A stretch of DNA of 64,000 nucleotides from Acidobacteriota bacterium (GTDB taxonomy: Bacteria; Acidobacteriota; Thermoanaerobaculia; Gp7-AA8), in the NCBI GenBank assembly GCA_021325515.1, contig JAJPHC010000045.1:62001-126000 (forward strand), given 5' to 3'. This document shows, one piece after another, positions 27,201 through 35,913 of the stretch. The notes below the pieces were generated by a model that saw nothing but the letters and a program-made list of their open reading frames with translations, had not been told where the DNA came from and searched no databases. A program made the position numbers and the translations under genes. How positions within the stretch are numbered: position 1 is the first letter of the stretch; each line of letters begins with the position of its first letter.

Positions 27201-30200
27201 GACCGTCGGTGTGGAGAGTTGTACAGTCGCCCCCTGGCAATAGGGTCCGCCGTTGCTCGCCGTCGGTGTGGCAGGCGTTGCGTTGACGACGACATCGGTG
27301 GTTGCTGCCGCCGATGTGCAGCCATTCACGGTGACCGTGACGCTGTACGTTCCCGCGTCCGCAGTCGTCGCGTTGGTCTTCGTCGGATTCTGATCGGAGG
27401 AGAAGAAGCCGTTCGGCCCGGTCCATGAATAGGTCGCACCGGTGACCGACGGCGTGCTCAGCGCGATCGTCGCGCCTTCACAATAAGGACCGCCGTTGGC
27501 CGCCGTCGGTGTGGCAGGCGTCTGATTGACGAAAACGTCCGTCGTGCCTGCAGCCGAAGTACATCCGTTCACAGTAATCGTGACGCTGTACGTTCCGGTG
27601 TCGGTCGTCGCGGCATTCACAATCGTGGGTGTTCTCAATGACGACGTAAAGCCGTTCGGTCCTGTCCACGAATACGTCGCGCCAGTCACAGCGGGTGTAG
27701 TGAGCGACACCGTATTTCCGCTGCAGTACGGTCCACCATTGCCGGCGCTGGGTGTGGCAGGAATCGGATTGACGACGACGTTCGCCGTTCCTGCCGCTGA
27801 CGTGCAGCCATTGACCGTGACAGTGACCGAATACGTCCCCGCATCTGCGAGCGTCGCGTTCGGCCGCGTCGGATTCTGTTGCGCGGATGTAAAGCCGTTC
27901 GGTCCGGTCCAGGCATACGTTGCGCCGGTCACCGCCGGGGTGCTCAACGAGATCGTTGCACCTTCGCAATAGGGTCCGCCGCCGGATGCCGTCGGAGTCG
28001 CGGGGATCGTATTGACGACGACGCTGGTCGATCCCGCTGCGGAGGTGCATGCGTTGACCGTGACGGTCACGGAGTAGCTGCCCGCATCGGCGAGCGTCGC
28101 GTTCGTGCGCGTCGGATTCTGTTGTGTCGAAGTGAAACCGTTTGGCCCGGTCCACGCGTATGTGGCGCCGCTTACGGACGGTGTGCTGAGGTTGATCGTT
28201 CCACCTTCGCAATAGGGGCCGTCGTTGCTGGCCGTCGGCGTTGCCGGGATCGGGTTGACGACGACATTCGTTGTCCCCGCAGCAGACGTGCAGCCGAGGA
28301 CCGTGATCGTGACGGAGTAGGTACCGCCATCCGCAGTGGTTGCATTACTGCGCGTCGGATTCTGCAACGCCGATGTAAAGCCGTTCGGTCCGGTCCACGC
28401 ATAGGTGGCGCCCGTGATCGAAGGAGTGCTCAGCGCGATCGTGCTGCCTGCGCAATAGGGACCACCGTTCGAAGCAGTGGGTGTCGCTGGTGTCGGGTTG
28501 ACGACGACATTCGTGCTGCCAGCGGATGACGTACATCCATTGACGGTTACGGTCACGCTGTAGGTTCCGGCGTCGGCCGTTGTCGCATTGGATTTCGTCG
28601 GATTCTGCACGGAGGCCGTGAATCCGTTGGGGCCTGTCCACGAGTAGGTTGCGCCGGATACCGTAGGCGTGCTGAGTGCGATCGTGCCGCCCTCGCAGTA
28701 CGGACCTCCATTCGACGCCGTAGGGGTGGCCGGGTAGGAGTTGATCGTTACGACGGCCGCCGCCGACTGCGCGCTCTCGCAGGTATTCGATGAGGTCGTG
28801 ACCGTGTAGCTACCCGCTGTGGTTGCAACGTACGACGTGCCGAATGCGCCGCCGATCGGCGTGCCGTTGCGATACCACTGATTCCCGCTCGCCGCACTGG
28901 AGTTGAGCGTGACGCTGCCGCCAGTGCAGAACGTCGTCGGTCCGCCCGGGGTGATCGTCGGCGCTGCCGGAGGTACACATGTGGGACATGTACCGGGTCC
29001 CGGAGTGAGATCGTAGAAGCCGGAGACTGTGCCGGTGAACTGCGCGCAGGTCGTCGAGCCGGTGTTGGTGTAGACAACTACGACGAAGTTCGAGCTTGCA
29101 GGAACATCGAATGAGTACGCCTGTTGGCCCGTCGACGTTCCGAGTCCGGAGATGCCGCTGTCGCCGAGGTAGTTGTTGCAGAGGTTTGCGGGATTGTAGC
29201 TGGTCACATAGGCAGCGCTCGAGATGTCGCCGGCGCTTCCGCCTGTGCCGCACGCCGCACTGACGTTGACCGTGATGCACGCAGGAACTGCTGCGGAGTT
29301 GGTGAAGTTGAAGGTCTTGTAGTTGCGAGTGCCGGCCGTGCCGATGCCGTTCGGGCAGGCCTTGCCATCGCAGTCGCTCGGTACGCCATCGCGTCCGAGG
29401 CGATCCGTCTGCGATGAATCCGTGAGAGCGATGGAGTTCGTCAGAGGGAGACTCTGATCTGCGCCGCCAGCGCAGGTCGGAACACTGAAGCCGACCGACT
29501 TGCTGCCGCCGGCGTAGGTGAGGTTGAGAGTGAGATCGATCGGCGTGCCGCAGACGAACGATCCCGACGTCTGGATCTTGAAGGGCCGGACGTTCGTGCC
29601 CGACGCGTCGATCGCCATGTCCGGATAGCTGGATGTTCCGCTGAGGACGGAGACATTCGCCGTTGACGTCGTCAATGTCGCGAATACGCCGGATTCATTT
29701 GCGCAGCCGTTGTTCTTCAGCGTGACATTGAGGCGGATGCACTCGCCGCGGTTGATGATCCCGTTTCCGTTCCCTTCGTTCGAATCGTCGAGCGCGAAGG
29801 AGTCGGTCTGCAGATTCGAATTTCCGGTCATGCAGAAATTCTGTGGGGTCGTACCGTTGCTCGTGATCGTGACGCTCGCCGATGCAGGACTCGCCGTCGT
29901 ACAGTTTCGAGCCGCGTCCGCCACTGTCGCGGTGTAGCTTCCCGGCGGAGCGAGAATCGAGTAGTTGCCGCTCGCATCCGTTGAGCCGGCGAAGCCGTTG
30001 CTCAATGTGACGACGGCTCCCGACAACGGTGCGCCCGTCGCACACGACGTGACCGTTCCGCTGATCGTTCCCCACGATGCCGCGCTCGCACACGATGGAA
30101 ACCGGTACGAAGCGATGCGCGTTGCCCAATTGAAGGTTCCGCTCGCCGGGATGTACTCGTTCGTATACCAGAAGGTGCACTGGTCGATCGGATCGACAGT

Positions 30201-31976
30201 CAGCGACGTGTAATCACCCCAGCGATTCGCGTTGCTGGGCGAACCCGTCTGCGAGCCCGTTCCGTTGACCATCGCCGCCTCGGCGCCCATCGTGCTCGCC
30301 GTGTCCGTCGACAGCCGGCCCGTGATGAAGATGCTGGGGAAGATCGTCGTGCTCGACTTGCTGTAGCCGAGTGCGATGTTGCGATCCTTGTCCATCGCGA
30401 TCGATCCCATCCAGCGCCAGGCGCCATCGGGATCGTAGGTGGATTGCTGGCCGACGGTCGGCATTGTGTTCGTGCCGCCCGTGTTCCGCAGCTCGTACCA
30501 CCGCAGCGCGGTGTGGCTCGATCCACCAGCCGTGCCGTTCACGGTCTGCACCGCAACGAGCGACTCCTGCGCTGGCGAGCCGCCGAAGTTACGGTAGGCC
30601 AGCCGGTTCATGAAGTGATTGCCCAGGTTGTCGAGATAGTCCGCGCCTACCGCCGGCGAGGGCTCGGGAACGCAGTCGCGATTGTCCTGTGCCGCCGTGT
30701 TGTTCGCGCATGGTGGATTCACGATGCTCGCGATGTTGACGGGCGCAGTCGTGACCGCGATGGTCGGCGTCGTGCCCCACGTTACGGCGACGCGCGATGC
30801 CACGATCTTGCCCAACTGCGACGGGTGAGGGCCGACGACGAATTCCTGCGCGCCGGCAGGCGGCGGCGTCGAGCCGTCGAGATCGGCGGGCAGCATTCCG
30901 TACTGCTGCTTGCCCGCGGCTTTCGGCATGTTCGCGCTCACCATGCGTGCGGTCTGGCCGAGAATCATCTTCGCGCGCTCGAACGCGTAGATGCGGCCGG
31001 CGACGTAGCTCGTTCCCGCCGCGTTGAAGACGTGGCCGGTCATGTAGTACGCATCGGGCCAGACGGCCACGTGCGGGTAGTCGACGAAGTTCGCCGCGTC
31101 GGTCACGAAATCGTAGAGGTAGTACGAACCCGTCGCATCGCTCGTCGCCGAGACAGCAAAGCACTGATGCGAGAAGCTCGGCGTCGCGCCCACTACGAAC
31201 TGCGACAGAATCCAGCGCCCCGACAACTGGTCATAGTTGACCATCGGATCGCCGTCGTTGTGCGTTGCGCACGGGCCACCGAGTGGCTGGAAGAGCGTGT
31301 TGCCGGCGACGGGGCCATAGAGCAGTGTGCCGCTCTTGTTCCACACCGCGAGACTCGTGTTGTTCCATTGCACATATTGCGTTGCACCTACGTGACCTTC
31401 CACGTCAGGCGGAATGCTGCTTGGCGAGAAGCCCGGGATGCCTACGCCAATGCCTTCGAAACTGACTCCACCCGCCGAGGGTGCAGAGACACCCGGAAAA
31501 GCCTGAATCGCCGTGTCAGGTTCGGTGCCGGACGGAGGGTCCGGACGAACAGGCTCAGGGATCTCTTTTCGGCCATGCTCGCCTTTCTTTGGCGGCGGAA
31601 CCGGATGGATCTTCTTCAGAGGAGGTGTGTGAACCGGCGTCACCTCCGTGACTCCCGGCGGATCGGGATTCGCTTCGGCAGCGGGGAAGAGTGATTCGCC
31701 CGCGACTTGCCGCGCCGCATGCGTCTGTGGCCCGCGCGCCTGTTCGCGGCGTTGTCGCGAGAGGAGCGTCGCACAGTCGAGCACTCGCTTCACGTGCCGG
31801 TTTTTCAGCGCGCCTTCCGGCAGCGCCTTGTCGGGATCACTCCCGTGGGCTCGCGAAAGGAGGTCAAAGACCTCTTCGTCCGCAAGGCCTCGGCACTGTG
31901 GGATATTCGAAAACGATGACGCGCGCACGCCGAGCGCAAGCGCAAAAAACAGCACTGCAAGCATGAAACGCTTCAT
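24291..31976 (-). CDS. Giant secreted Ig-repeat protein (putative adhesin or surface protein)
   Basis: A 2561-residue exported protein from ATG 31976 (signal peptide MKRFMLAVLFFALALGVRA). In order: a Pro-rich region (~90-150); a propeller-like domain (~170-620, GFSPSSIPPDVEGHVGATQ); a carboxypeptidase-regulatory-like domain (~635-715); a Cys-containing beta region with NYLGDSGISG; a single Ig-like unit of the type GGSVTLNSS..GNQWYRNG; 13 tandem units of ~81 residues (~1089-2138) built on GPYC.G..I.LSTP.V.GATYAWTGPNGFTS and TYSVTVTVNGCTSAAGST; two more GNQWY-type units and one Ig-like unit; an FN3 domain (~2375-2462); and a C-terminal three-ELR module (~2464-2561). No enzyme motif is visible. 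Each tandem unit has two Cys, suggesting disulphide-stabilised extracellular Ig folds. Confidence 0.9.
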   Translation of the reverse strand: MKRFMLAVLFFALALGVRASSFSNIPQCRGLADEEVFDLLSRAHGSDPDKALPEGALKNRHVKRVLDCATLLSRQRREQARGPQTHAARQVAGESLFPAAEANPDPPGVTEVTPVHTPPLKKIHPVPPPKKGEHGRKEIPEPVRPDPPSGTEPDTAIQAFPGVSAPSAGGVSFEGIGVGIPGFSPSSIPPDVEGHVGATQYVQWNNTSLAVWNKSGTLLYGPVAGNTLFQPLGGPCATHNDGDPMVNYDQLSGRWILSQFVVGATPSFSHQCFAVSATSDATGSYYLYDFVTDAANFVDYPHVAVWPDAYYMTGHVFNAAGTSYVAGRIYAFERAKMILGQTARMVSANMPKAAGKQQYGMLPADLDGSTPPPAGAQEFVVGPHPSQLGKIVASRVAVTWGTTPTIAVTTAPVNIASIVNPPCANNTAAQDNRDCVPEPSPAVGADYLDNLGNHFMNRLAYRNFGGSPAQESLVAVQTVNGTAGGSSHTALRWYELRNTGGTNTMPTVGQQSTYDPDGAWRWMGSIAMDKDRNIALGYSKSSTTIFPSIFITGRLSTDTASTMGAEAAMVNGTGSQTGSPSNANRWGDYTSLTVDPIDQCTFWYTNEYIPASGTFNWATRIASYRFPSCASAASWGTISGTVTSCATGAPLSGAVVTLSNGFAGSTDASGNYSILAPPGSYTATVADAARNCTTASPASASVTITSNGTTPQNFCMTGNSNLQTDSFALDDSNEGNGNGIINRGECIRLNVTLKNNGCANESGVFATLTTSTANVSVLSGTSSYPDMAIDASGTNVRPFKIQTSGSFVCGTPIDLTLNLTYAGGSKSVGFSVPTCAGGADQSLPLTNSIALTDSSQTDRLGRDGVPSDCDGKACPNGIGTAGTRNYKTFNFTNSAAVPACITVNVSAACGTGGSAGDISSAAYVTSYNPANLCNNYLGDSGISGLGTSTGQQAYSFDVPASSNFVVVVYTNTGSTTCAQFTGTVSGFYDLTPGPGTCPTCVPPAAPTITPGGPTTFCTGGSVTLNSSAASGNQWYRNGTPIGGAFGTSYVATTAGSYTVTTSSNTCESAQSAAAVVTINSYPATPTASNGGPYCEGGTIALSTPTVSGATYSWTGPNGFTASVQNPTKSNATTADAGTYSVTVTVNGCTSSAGSTNVVVNPTPATPTASNGGPYCAGSTIALSTPSITGATYAWTGPNGFTSALQNPTRSNATTADGGTYSVTITVLGCTSAAGTTNVVVNPIPATPTASNDGPYCEGGTINLSTPSVSGATYAWTGPNGFTSTQQNPTRTNATLADAGSYSVTVTVNACTSAAGSTSVVVNTIPATPTASGGGPYCEGATISLSTPAVTGATYAWTGPNGFTSAQQNPTRPNATLADAGTYSVTVTVNGCTSAAGTANVVVNPIPATPSAGNGGPYCSGNTVSLTTPAVTGATYSWTGPNGFTSSLRTPTIVNAATTDTGTYSVTITVNGCTSAAGTTDVFVNQTPATPTAANGGPYCEGATIALSTPSVTGATYSWTGPNGFFSSDQNPTKTNATTADAGTYSVTVTVNGCTSAAATTDVVVNATPATPTASNGGPYCQGATVQLSTPTVSGATYAWTGPNGFTSSQQNPTATDAGTYFVTVTVNGCTSAAGSTTVVVNPIPATPTASNGGPYCEGMAVQVSTPTVSGASYAWTGPNGFTSAQQNPVVTNNAALTDAGTYSVTVTVNGCTSAAGSTNVVVNAKPATPSASNGGPYCEGAQITLSTPAVSGAAYAWTGPNAFTSTQQNPTVTSTATTADGGTYSVTVTVNGCTSAAGSTNVVVNAIPATPVASNSGPYCEGATISLSTATVSGATYAWTGPNGYTSSQQNPTITNATTAHTGTYNVTVTVNGCTSAAGSTNVVVNPVPATPAASNGGPYCAGATISLSTPAVSGATYAWTGPNGFTSALQNPTISNSTTANGGTYSVTVTVNGCTSAAGTTNVVVNSAQSTPSASNDGPYCAGGTISLFTPAVSGATYAWTGPNGYTSSQQNPTIANATTANSGNYSVTVTVAGCTSAPGSTNVVVNAIPSTPSASNGGPYCTGATIVLSTPTVSGATYLWTGPSGFTSTLQNPTRASATTAFAGTYSVTVTVNGCTSAAGSTNVVVNNIPATPTITPGGATTFCHGGSVTLTSSSGTGNQWYLNGNPISGATGNTYLAYQSGSYTVKATSSGCTSAASAPVTVTVNVTPMPSVSANGPLVFCEGGSVTLTSSNPSGNQWYRNGVILPSETGQSTIATTSGVYAVTTTLNGCTTPDYTTVVVVNPKPDATIHVTSPMFLGASANAYVQAACAGATFSWGITNGTITGGAGTPYITFVPTAAGTTTLTVTVTNVYGCSNTKSSNVTVQTAAFGAPPYIRADAASTTTASVKWASVTSADHYEIFRGTDGVNFTLRGTSTTTSFSDSGLTASAVYFYRVRAVKADSTTSPFSAIDPATTVVFTEDPLMTTCQPLVRAAQIAQLRTAINLARAAVGLGAFTFTDSSLSTSTKIRGIHITELRTALSGVLTAISVTPSYTDPTLSPGTTDVKAQHVMELRDLIR
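25562..28712 (-). repeat. 13 tandem ~243-bp coding repeats
   Basis: Inside the giant gene, 13 head-to-tail units each encode ~81 residues starting NGGPYC. The units are highly similar but not identical. Unit 7 is shorter because it lacks the residues between QNPT and DAGTY. The array is a likely site of copy-number change by recombination and of assembly collapse. Confidence 0.88.
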
Positions 31977-32231
31977 TGCTGGGACCCCCCTTGGACGAAT
32001 GGGAACGGGTCCATGGTGGCACCGTTGCCGGATTTCCGCTACTGCGATTTGAGTATTCGAAGCAGTCCCAACCGTGGCTTCGAGCTGGCGTCCGTGTTGC
32101 TTAAGAGTGTTGCGTCTCGGCAGAACCGGGCTTGTGCGCAGTAACGCCTCTGGTTTGCGGCCGCCTGTGATCATGTCTGCTCGCAATTTTTTCCGGTGTA
32201 TGGGACCAGGTGGATCGAGGCAGGTGTGTAA

Positions 32232-32609
32232 GTGAGCAATGCCCGCCGCGCGCTCATCGTCGATGATGATGCCGCGATCCGAATCCTGATCAGCCGAATC
32301 CTCTCGCGCCACGGCCTTTCTGTGGACGCCGTTCGCGATGGTGCTGAAGCGATTGAGATGCTGATGCAGCATGAGTACGACGTCATCGCGCTCGATCTGA
32401 TGATGCCGCGCATCGACGGCTTCGGCGTCGTTCACTACCTCGCTGAACATCGTCCCGAGCTCTTGCCGCGAGTCATTGTCATGACTGCGTTCGGCACGGA
32501 CGCCTTGAACCGTGTCTGTCCTCCGATCCAACGTGTCATCGAGAAACCATTCGACGTCGGCCGTCTGATCGCCGAGACGTCGCTGGATGTCAGCGACGCG
32601 GCGAACTGA
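32232..32609 (+). CDS. Single-domain response regulator
   Basis: A 125-residue stand-alone receiver. It has the acidic pocket DDD (10-12), phosphoacceptor Asp in ALDLMMPRIDG (about residue 54), Thr in VIVMTAFG, and Lys in VIEKPFD. There is no output domain, so it probably works as a phosphate relay or by protein contact. It starts at GTG 32232. It is divergent from the giant Ig protein across a 255-bp gap in which I see no other feature. It is followed 3 nt later by the receiver-GGDEF gene, so the two form an operon. Confidence 0.88.
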   Translation: MSNARRALIVDDDAAIRILISRILSRHGLSVDAVRDGAEAIEMLMQHEYDVIALDLMMPRIDGFGVVHYLAEHRPELLPRVIVMTAFGTDALNRVCPPIQRVIEKPFDVGRLIAETSLDVSDAAN

Positions 32610-32612
32610 TTT

Positions 32613-33617
32613 ATGGATCCGCACCAGCCTCGCGATCGCCGCCACAATGGCGGGCAGGCGGCAGCACAACCGTTGCGCCTGCTCGTCGTCGACGACGCTC
32701 CCGCCGATGCCGCCTACGTCGCTGCGCTCACGCGGCGTCTCGGTTTCTGGGTCGACTCGGTGTCCGACGGCGAGAAGGCCCTGCAGCGTCTGGCGATCGC
32801 GCCGTTCGACATCGCCATCATCGATTACGAGATGCCGGGGCTCACGGGCGTCGAGACGGTCGCGCGCATCCGGGCCGAGGAGCCGCTGAAATCGATCTAC
32901 GCGATCATGCTCACCGGCCATGAAGACATCGACACGAAGCTGAGAGCGCTCGACGCCGGCTTCGATGATTTCCTGACCAAGGGATCGTCGGAGGCGGAGA
33001 TCGTCGCGAAGCTGATGGCCGCCAAACGCGTCGCGATGCGGCAGCGGACGATGAGCGTCGCGATCCGCGATCTCTACGGCCTGGCCACACGCGATGACCT
33101 GACGAGCGTCTTCAATCGCCGCTTCTTCATTTCGGAATGCGAGCGCCTGCTGACCGAGGGAACCATCGTCAACGTCGTGCTGCTCGACCTCGATGGCTTC
33201 AAGCAGGTCAACGACACGTATGGCCATCTCGCCGGCGATCAGGTTCTGAGGGATGTGGCGAACGCGCTGCAGCGCAACACGCGGTCGGAGGACATCGTGG
33301 CGCGTTTCGGCGGCGACGAATTCGTCGTTGCCATTCCTCATCTCGACGTGATGACCGTGTCGAAGATCGCCGACCGGCTCGCGACGGCGGTCGCGGGACT
33401 TCAATGGAACTGCGGAGCGCTCTTCCACGTCGGTGCGTCCGTCGGGTTTGCGTCGTCGCTGCTGCTGGAGAAAGCGACGATCGCGCAACTCGTCAATGCC
33501 GCGGATCGCGACATGTATAAGAACAAGTGGATCCGCAAGCACCCCGAGGAGCGCTTCGATCTCTACGAGTATCCGGAGGCGGATCGCACGCTGATCCGCC
33601 GGCTGTTCAAGCCGTGA
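32613..33617 (+). CDS. Receiver-GGDEF diguanylate cyclase
   Basis: A 334-residue response regulator. The receiver domain occupies about residues 20-140 (VVDDAPADA; phosphoacceptor in IAIIDYEMPGLTG; MLTGHED; LTKG). The GGDEF domain (about 160-325) has the intact active-site RFGGDEF (about 233) and an allosteric RxxD I-site (RSED) five residues upstream. It should make c-di-GMP when phosphorylated and be feedback-inhibited by product. The preceding stand-alone receiver is probably co-transcribed and may compete for or pass on phosphate. Confidence 0.92.
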   Translation: MDPHQPRDRRHNGGQAAAQPLRLLVVDDAPADAAYVAALTRRLGFWVDSVSDGEKALQRLAIAPFDIAIIDYEMPGLTGVETVARIRAEEPLKSIYAIMLTGHEDIDTKLRALDAGFDDFLTKGSSEAEIVAKLMAAKRVAMRQRTMSVAIRDLYGLATRDDLTSVFNRRFFISECERLLTEGTIVNVVLLDLDGFKQVNDTYGHLAGDQVLRDVANALQRNTRSEDIVARFGGDEFVVAIPHLDVMTVSKIADRLATAVAGLQWNCGALFHVGASVGFASSLLLEKATIAQLVNAADRDMYKNKWIRKHPEERFDLYEYPEADRTLIRRLFKP

Positions 33618-33620
33618 GGC

Positions 33621-34269
33621 CTACTCGCCGGTGACCGGCTTCGCGAGGAGCCATACAGCGATCGTCACTTCGTAGATCGCCGCAGGGATCCAGATCACGT
33701 TCGTGATCGTTCCCTTGAGAAGACCGGCGATCTGCAGCGGGAGACAGACGACGAGGAGGAGTGAGCTCGCGATGCCCAGCCATGCGAGCCAGAGCGGGAT
33801 GGATCGCGCGCGGACGAACAGCCAGGCGAACAGGGTGCTGCCGATTGCGAACAGAGTTGCGCCAAACAACGGCATCAGTCCCTGCGCCCCGAGGATTGCC
33901 GAAGGGAAGAGAGCATCGCCGGGCGGCCGCGACGCGATCACGAGCAGTGCGCGCTTGAGCACCGCGTTGATGGCGACGACGAATCCTTCACCCACGCGGA
34001 AGAGGAGCGCCATCAACGCGAGCTCGGGGTCCGTTGCCCGCGTCAGCCCGTAGAGAGCAACGCCGAGGACGATCGGATTCAGCATCATCAGGAGTGCGTA
34101 GACGGATTCCGCCCGTACGAGCGCCTCGTGTGCGGCAATGCTCGCGAGCTTCGCCGCGGTATCCGTTCCGTGTTCGGTGGGGGCCGAAGACGATGAGACC
34201 TGCGATCCCTGTCGCGATGTAGAAGAGAAACATGATGCCTGCCAGGCGCGAGCTGGTCTTGAGCGTCAT
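33621..34269 (-). pseudogene. DUF4386-type membrane protein, frameshifted
   Basis: A multi-helix membrane protein split over two frames. The first frame starts at ATG 34269 (MTLKTSSRLAGIMFLFYIATGIAG, LIVFG). The second runs to 33621 and contains ESVYALLMMLNPIVLGVALYG and four further helices ending IYEVTIAVWLLAKPVTGE. The frames join smoothly (IVFG then A-PTEHGTDTAAKL) if one base is altered in the G5 run at 34179-34183. The rejoined product of about 216 residues fits the DUF4386 family. The break may be a genuine mutation, programmed slippage, or a homopolymer error. The start overlaps the upstream DUF2306-like gene by 4 nt. Confidence 0.7.
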
Positions 34270-34958
34270 GACGTCACCTGCGCATTCGGAATCATTTCGA
34301 GGCTGGTCGCCTGCCGCGGCTTTCGTGACAGGCGCAAGATCCAGACGACGATCGAGATCACGAGGAGAATGTGAGGGAGGTAGAGCACGCCGCTGCGGTT
34401 CCACGCGGCGGGGAAGAATCGTGCGCGGGCCGGATAGAACGACAGCACCGCGATGAGAAACGCGAGACTCATTCGCAGCAGGTGGCGGATGATGCGCTTC
34501 GGGCCTGCGAGCCCGCCGCTCCGGATCATGCGGATGTCGCCGGCGGCGAAGAGCATTGCAACGCCGCCGAACACGAACATCACGACGCGCAGCGCAGCGA
34601 CCGTCTGCAGCGCCGCCACGGCGAATGCGGCGACGGAGAGTGTGAGGATGAGAACGAGCGCTCCGATGTCGAACGCGTTCGTCGTTCCTCTGCGATTGCG
34701 CGCGGCACGCCATGAAGTGAGTACGAGATAGAACGTCAGCAGCCCGGCGACGACGTTCGCCGGCTCGTATTTGTGAAAGACCGCGAGATAGACCGCGCTC
34801 AGCGACATCGCGCACATCGAGGAGAGGAACACCGTTCCGGCGGCGCCGTGCAGGCCGCGGCCTTTGCGGAAGATCATCGCCAGCGTGCCGGAGAGGATTC
34901 CGATGACGGCACCGAAGATGTGGATCTCGAGGAGGATGGAAAAGGGTTGCGGGATCAT
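34266..34958 (-). CDS. DUF2306-like seven-helix membrane protein
   Basis: A 230-residue membrane protein with about seven hydrophobic helices. The segment MIFRKGRGLHGAAGTVFL resembles the conserved RKG..H...G loop of DUF2306 proteins. The function is unknown. It overlaps the downstream frameshifted DUF4386 gene by 4 nt (ATGA), so they form one transcription unit. A perfect 28-bp palindrome starts 19 nt upstream of its ATG and is well placed to control it. Confidence 0.72.
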   Translation of the reverse strand: MIPQPFSILLEIHIFGAVIGILSGTLAMIFRKGRGLHGAAGTVFLSSMCAMSLSAVYLAVFHKYEPANVVAGLLTFYLVLTSWRAARNRRGTTNAFDIGALVLILTLSVAAFAVAALQTVAALRVVMFVFGGVAMLFAAGDIRMIRSGGLAGPKRIIRHLLRMSLAFLIAVLSFYPARARFFPAAWNRSGVLYLPHILLVISIVVWILRLSRKPRQATSLEMIPNAQVTS

Positions 34959-34977
34959 GCAGGCGGCGTCCTTTCAG

Positions 34978-35005
34978 ATAGTGTTGTAGTTAACTACAAC
35001 ACTAT
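34978..35005. promoter_or_regulatory. Perfect 28-bp palindrome (candidate operator)
   Basis: A perfect palindrome with half-site ATAGTGTTGTAGTT, centred between 34991 and 34992. It lies 19 nt upstream of the DUF2306-like ATG (34958) and 92 nt upstream of the hydroxylase start. It is AT-rich relative to its surroundings. The dyad is what a dimeric repressor of the MarR, TetR, PadR or BlaI type would bind. No regulator gene is adjacent. Confidence 0.78.
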
Positions 35006-35097
35006 ATCCGACGCAACCTTTTTCTTCGCCCCAGGCATCGCCGTTGGCCGGCTGGCGGTCGCGGAATCGACGCCAGCCAGCGCGCGTTGCCGCCTCC

Positions 35098-35913
35098 GTG
35101 AACGTCACGACGCCGCCCGAGCTCGTTGCACTCGATGCCGATCATCCCGGCTTTCACGACGCGGAGTACCGGCGCCGGAGAAATGAGATCGCGCGGCTGG
35201 CGATCGAATACGTGGCGGGCGAGCCGCCGCCCGTCGCGGAGTACACGCCGGAAGAGCATGAAGTGTGGCGCGAGGTCTGGCGCCATCTCGAGCCGCTCCA
35301 CGAGCGGTATGCGTGCCGCGCGTATCTCGCGGCATCGCGCCGTGTCGCGTTGTCGCGCAGTGCGATCCCGCAGTTGCGCGACGTGAACGCGATCATCGAA
35401 CCGATCTCCGGATTCCGCATGCTGCCGGTCGCCGGTCTGGTCAGCGCGGGTGCGTTTCTGCAGCGGCTCGATGAGAGCGTGTTTCTCTCGACGCAGTACA
35501 TGCGCCATCACAGCGTGCCGCTCTACACGCCCGAGCCCGATGTCGTGCACGAACTGGTCGGTCATGCGGCGACGTTCGCGCATCCCGACTTCGTCCGGCT
35601 CAATCGCGCGTTCGGCCGTGCCGCCGCCAACGCCGGCGGGGAGGATGTCGAGCGCATCGGCCGGCTCTACTGGTACACCCTCGAATTCGGAGTCGTGCGC
35701 GAAGAGAATCGCCTGAAGGTCTACGGCGCCGGGCTGCTGTCGTCATTCGGCGAGCTCGGAAGATTCGAGACCGAGGAGGGTCTCGAGCCGTGGGATGTCG
35801 ACACGATCGCGGCGACGCCGTACGATCCGACGCATTATCAGGAGCGGCTGTTCGTCGCTCCCGATTTCCAGACCGTGATTCGCGACGTGACGAAGTGGCT
35901 CGAGAGATTCTGA
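35098..35913 (+). CDS. phhA: Aromatic amino acid hydroxylase (phenylalanine 4-monooxygenase type)
   Basis: A 271-residue pterin-dependent hydroxylase consisting of the catalytic domain only, like other bacterial PhhA. Iron ligands are visible: His151 and His156 in VVHELVGHAATFAHP and Glu196 in LYWYTLEFG. Flanking conserved segments are LSTQYMRHHSVPLYTPEPD and LKVYGAGLLSSFGE. The expected reaction is Phe + O2 + tetrahydropterin to Tyr; Trp as substrate cannot be excluded. The GTG at 35098 fits the family's N-terminus; an in-frame start at 35044 gives only an Arg-rich extension. Its stop overlaps the next gene's start codon (TGATG). Confidence 0.88.
   Translation: MNVTTPPELVALDADHPGFHDAEYRRRRNEIARLAIEYVAGEPPPVAEYTPEEHEVWREVWRHLEPLHERYACRAYLAASRRVALSRSAIPQLRDVNAIIEPISGFRMLPVAGLVSAGAFLQRLDESVFLSTQYMRHHSVPLYTPEPDVVHELVGHAATFAHPDFVRLNRAFGRAAANAGGEDVERIGRLYWYTLEFGVVREENRLKVYGAGLLSSFGELGRFETEEGLEPWDVDTIAATPYDPTHYQERLFVAPDFQTVIRDVTKWLERF

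Noticed and set aside
25562-28712. Regular ~243-bp repeats considered as a CRISPR or satellite array
   Set aside because: Units are in one open frame, encode Ig-like domains and have no spacers.
30444-31694. Long + strand open frame opposite the giant gene
   Set aside because: Arg/Val-rich composition, no domain, fully antisense to the well-supported Ig-repeat gene; a GC-skew shadow.
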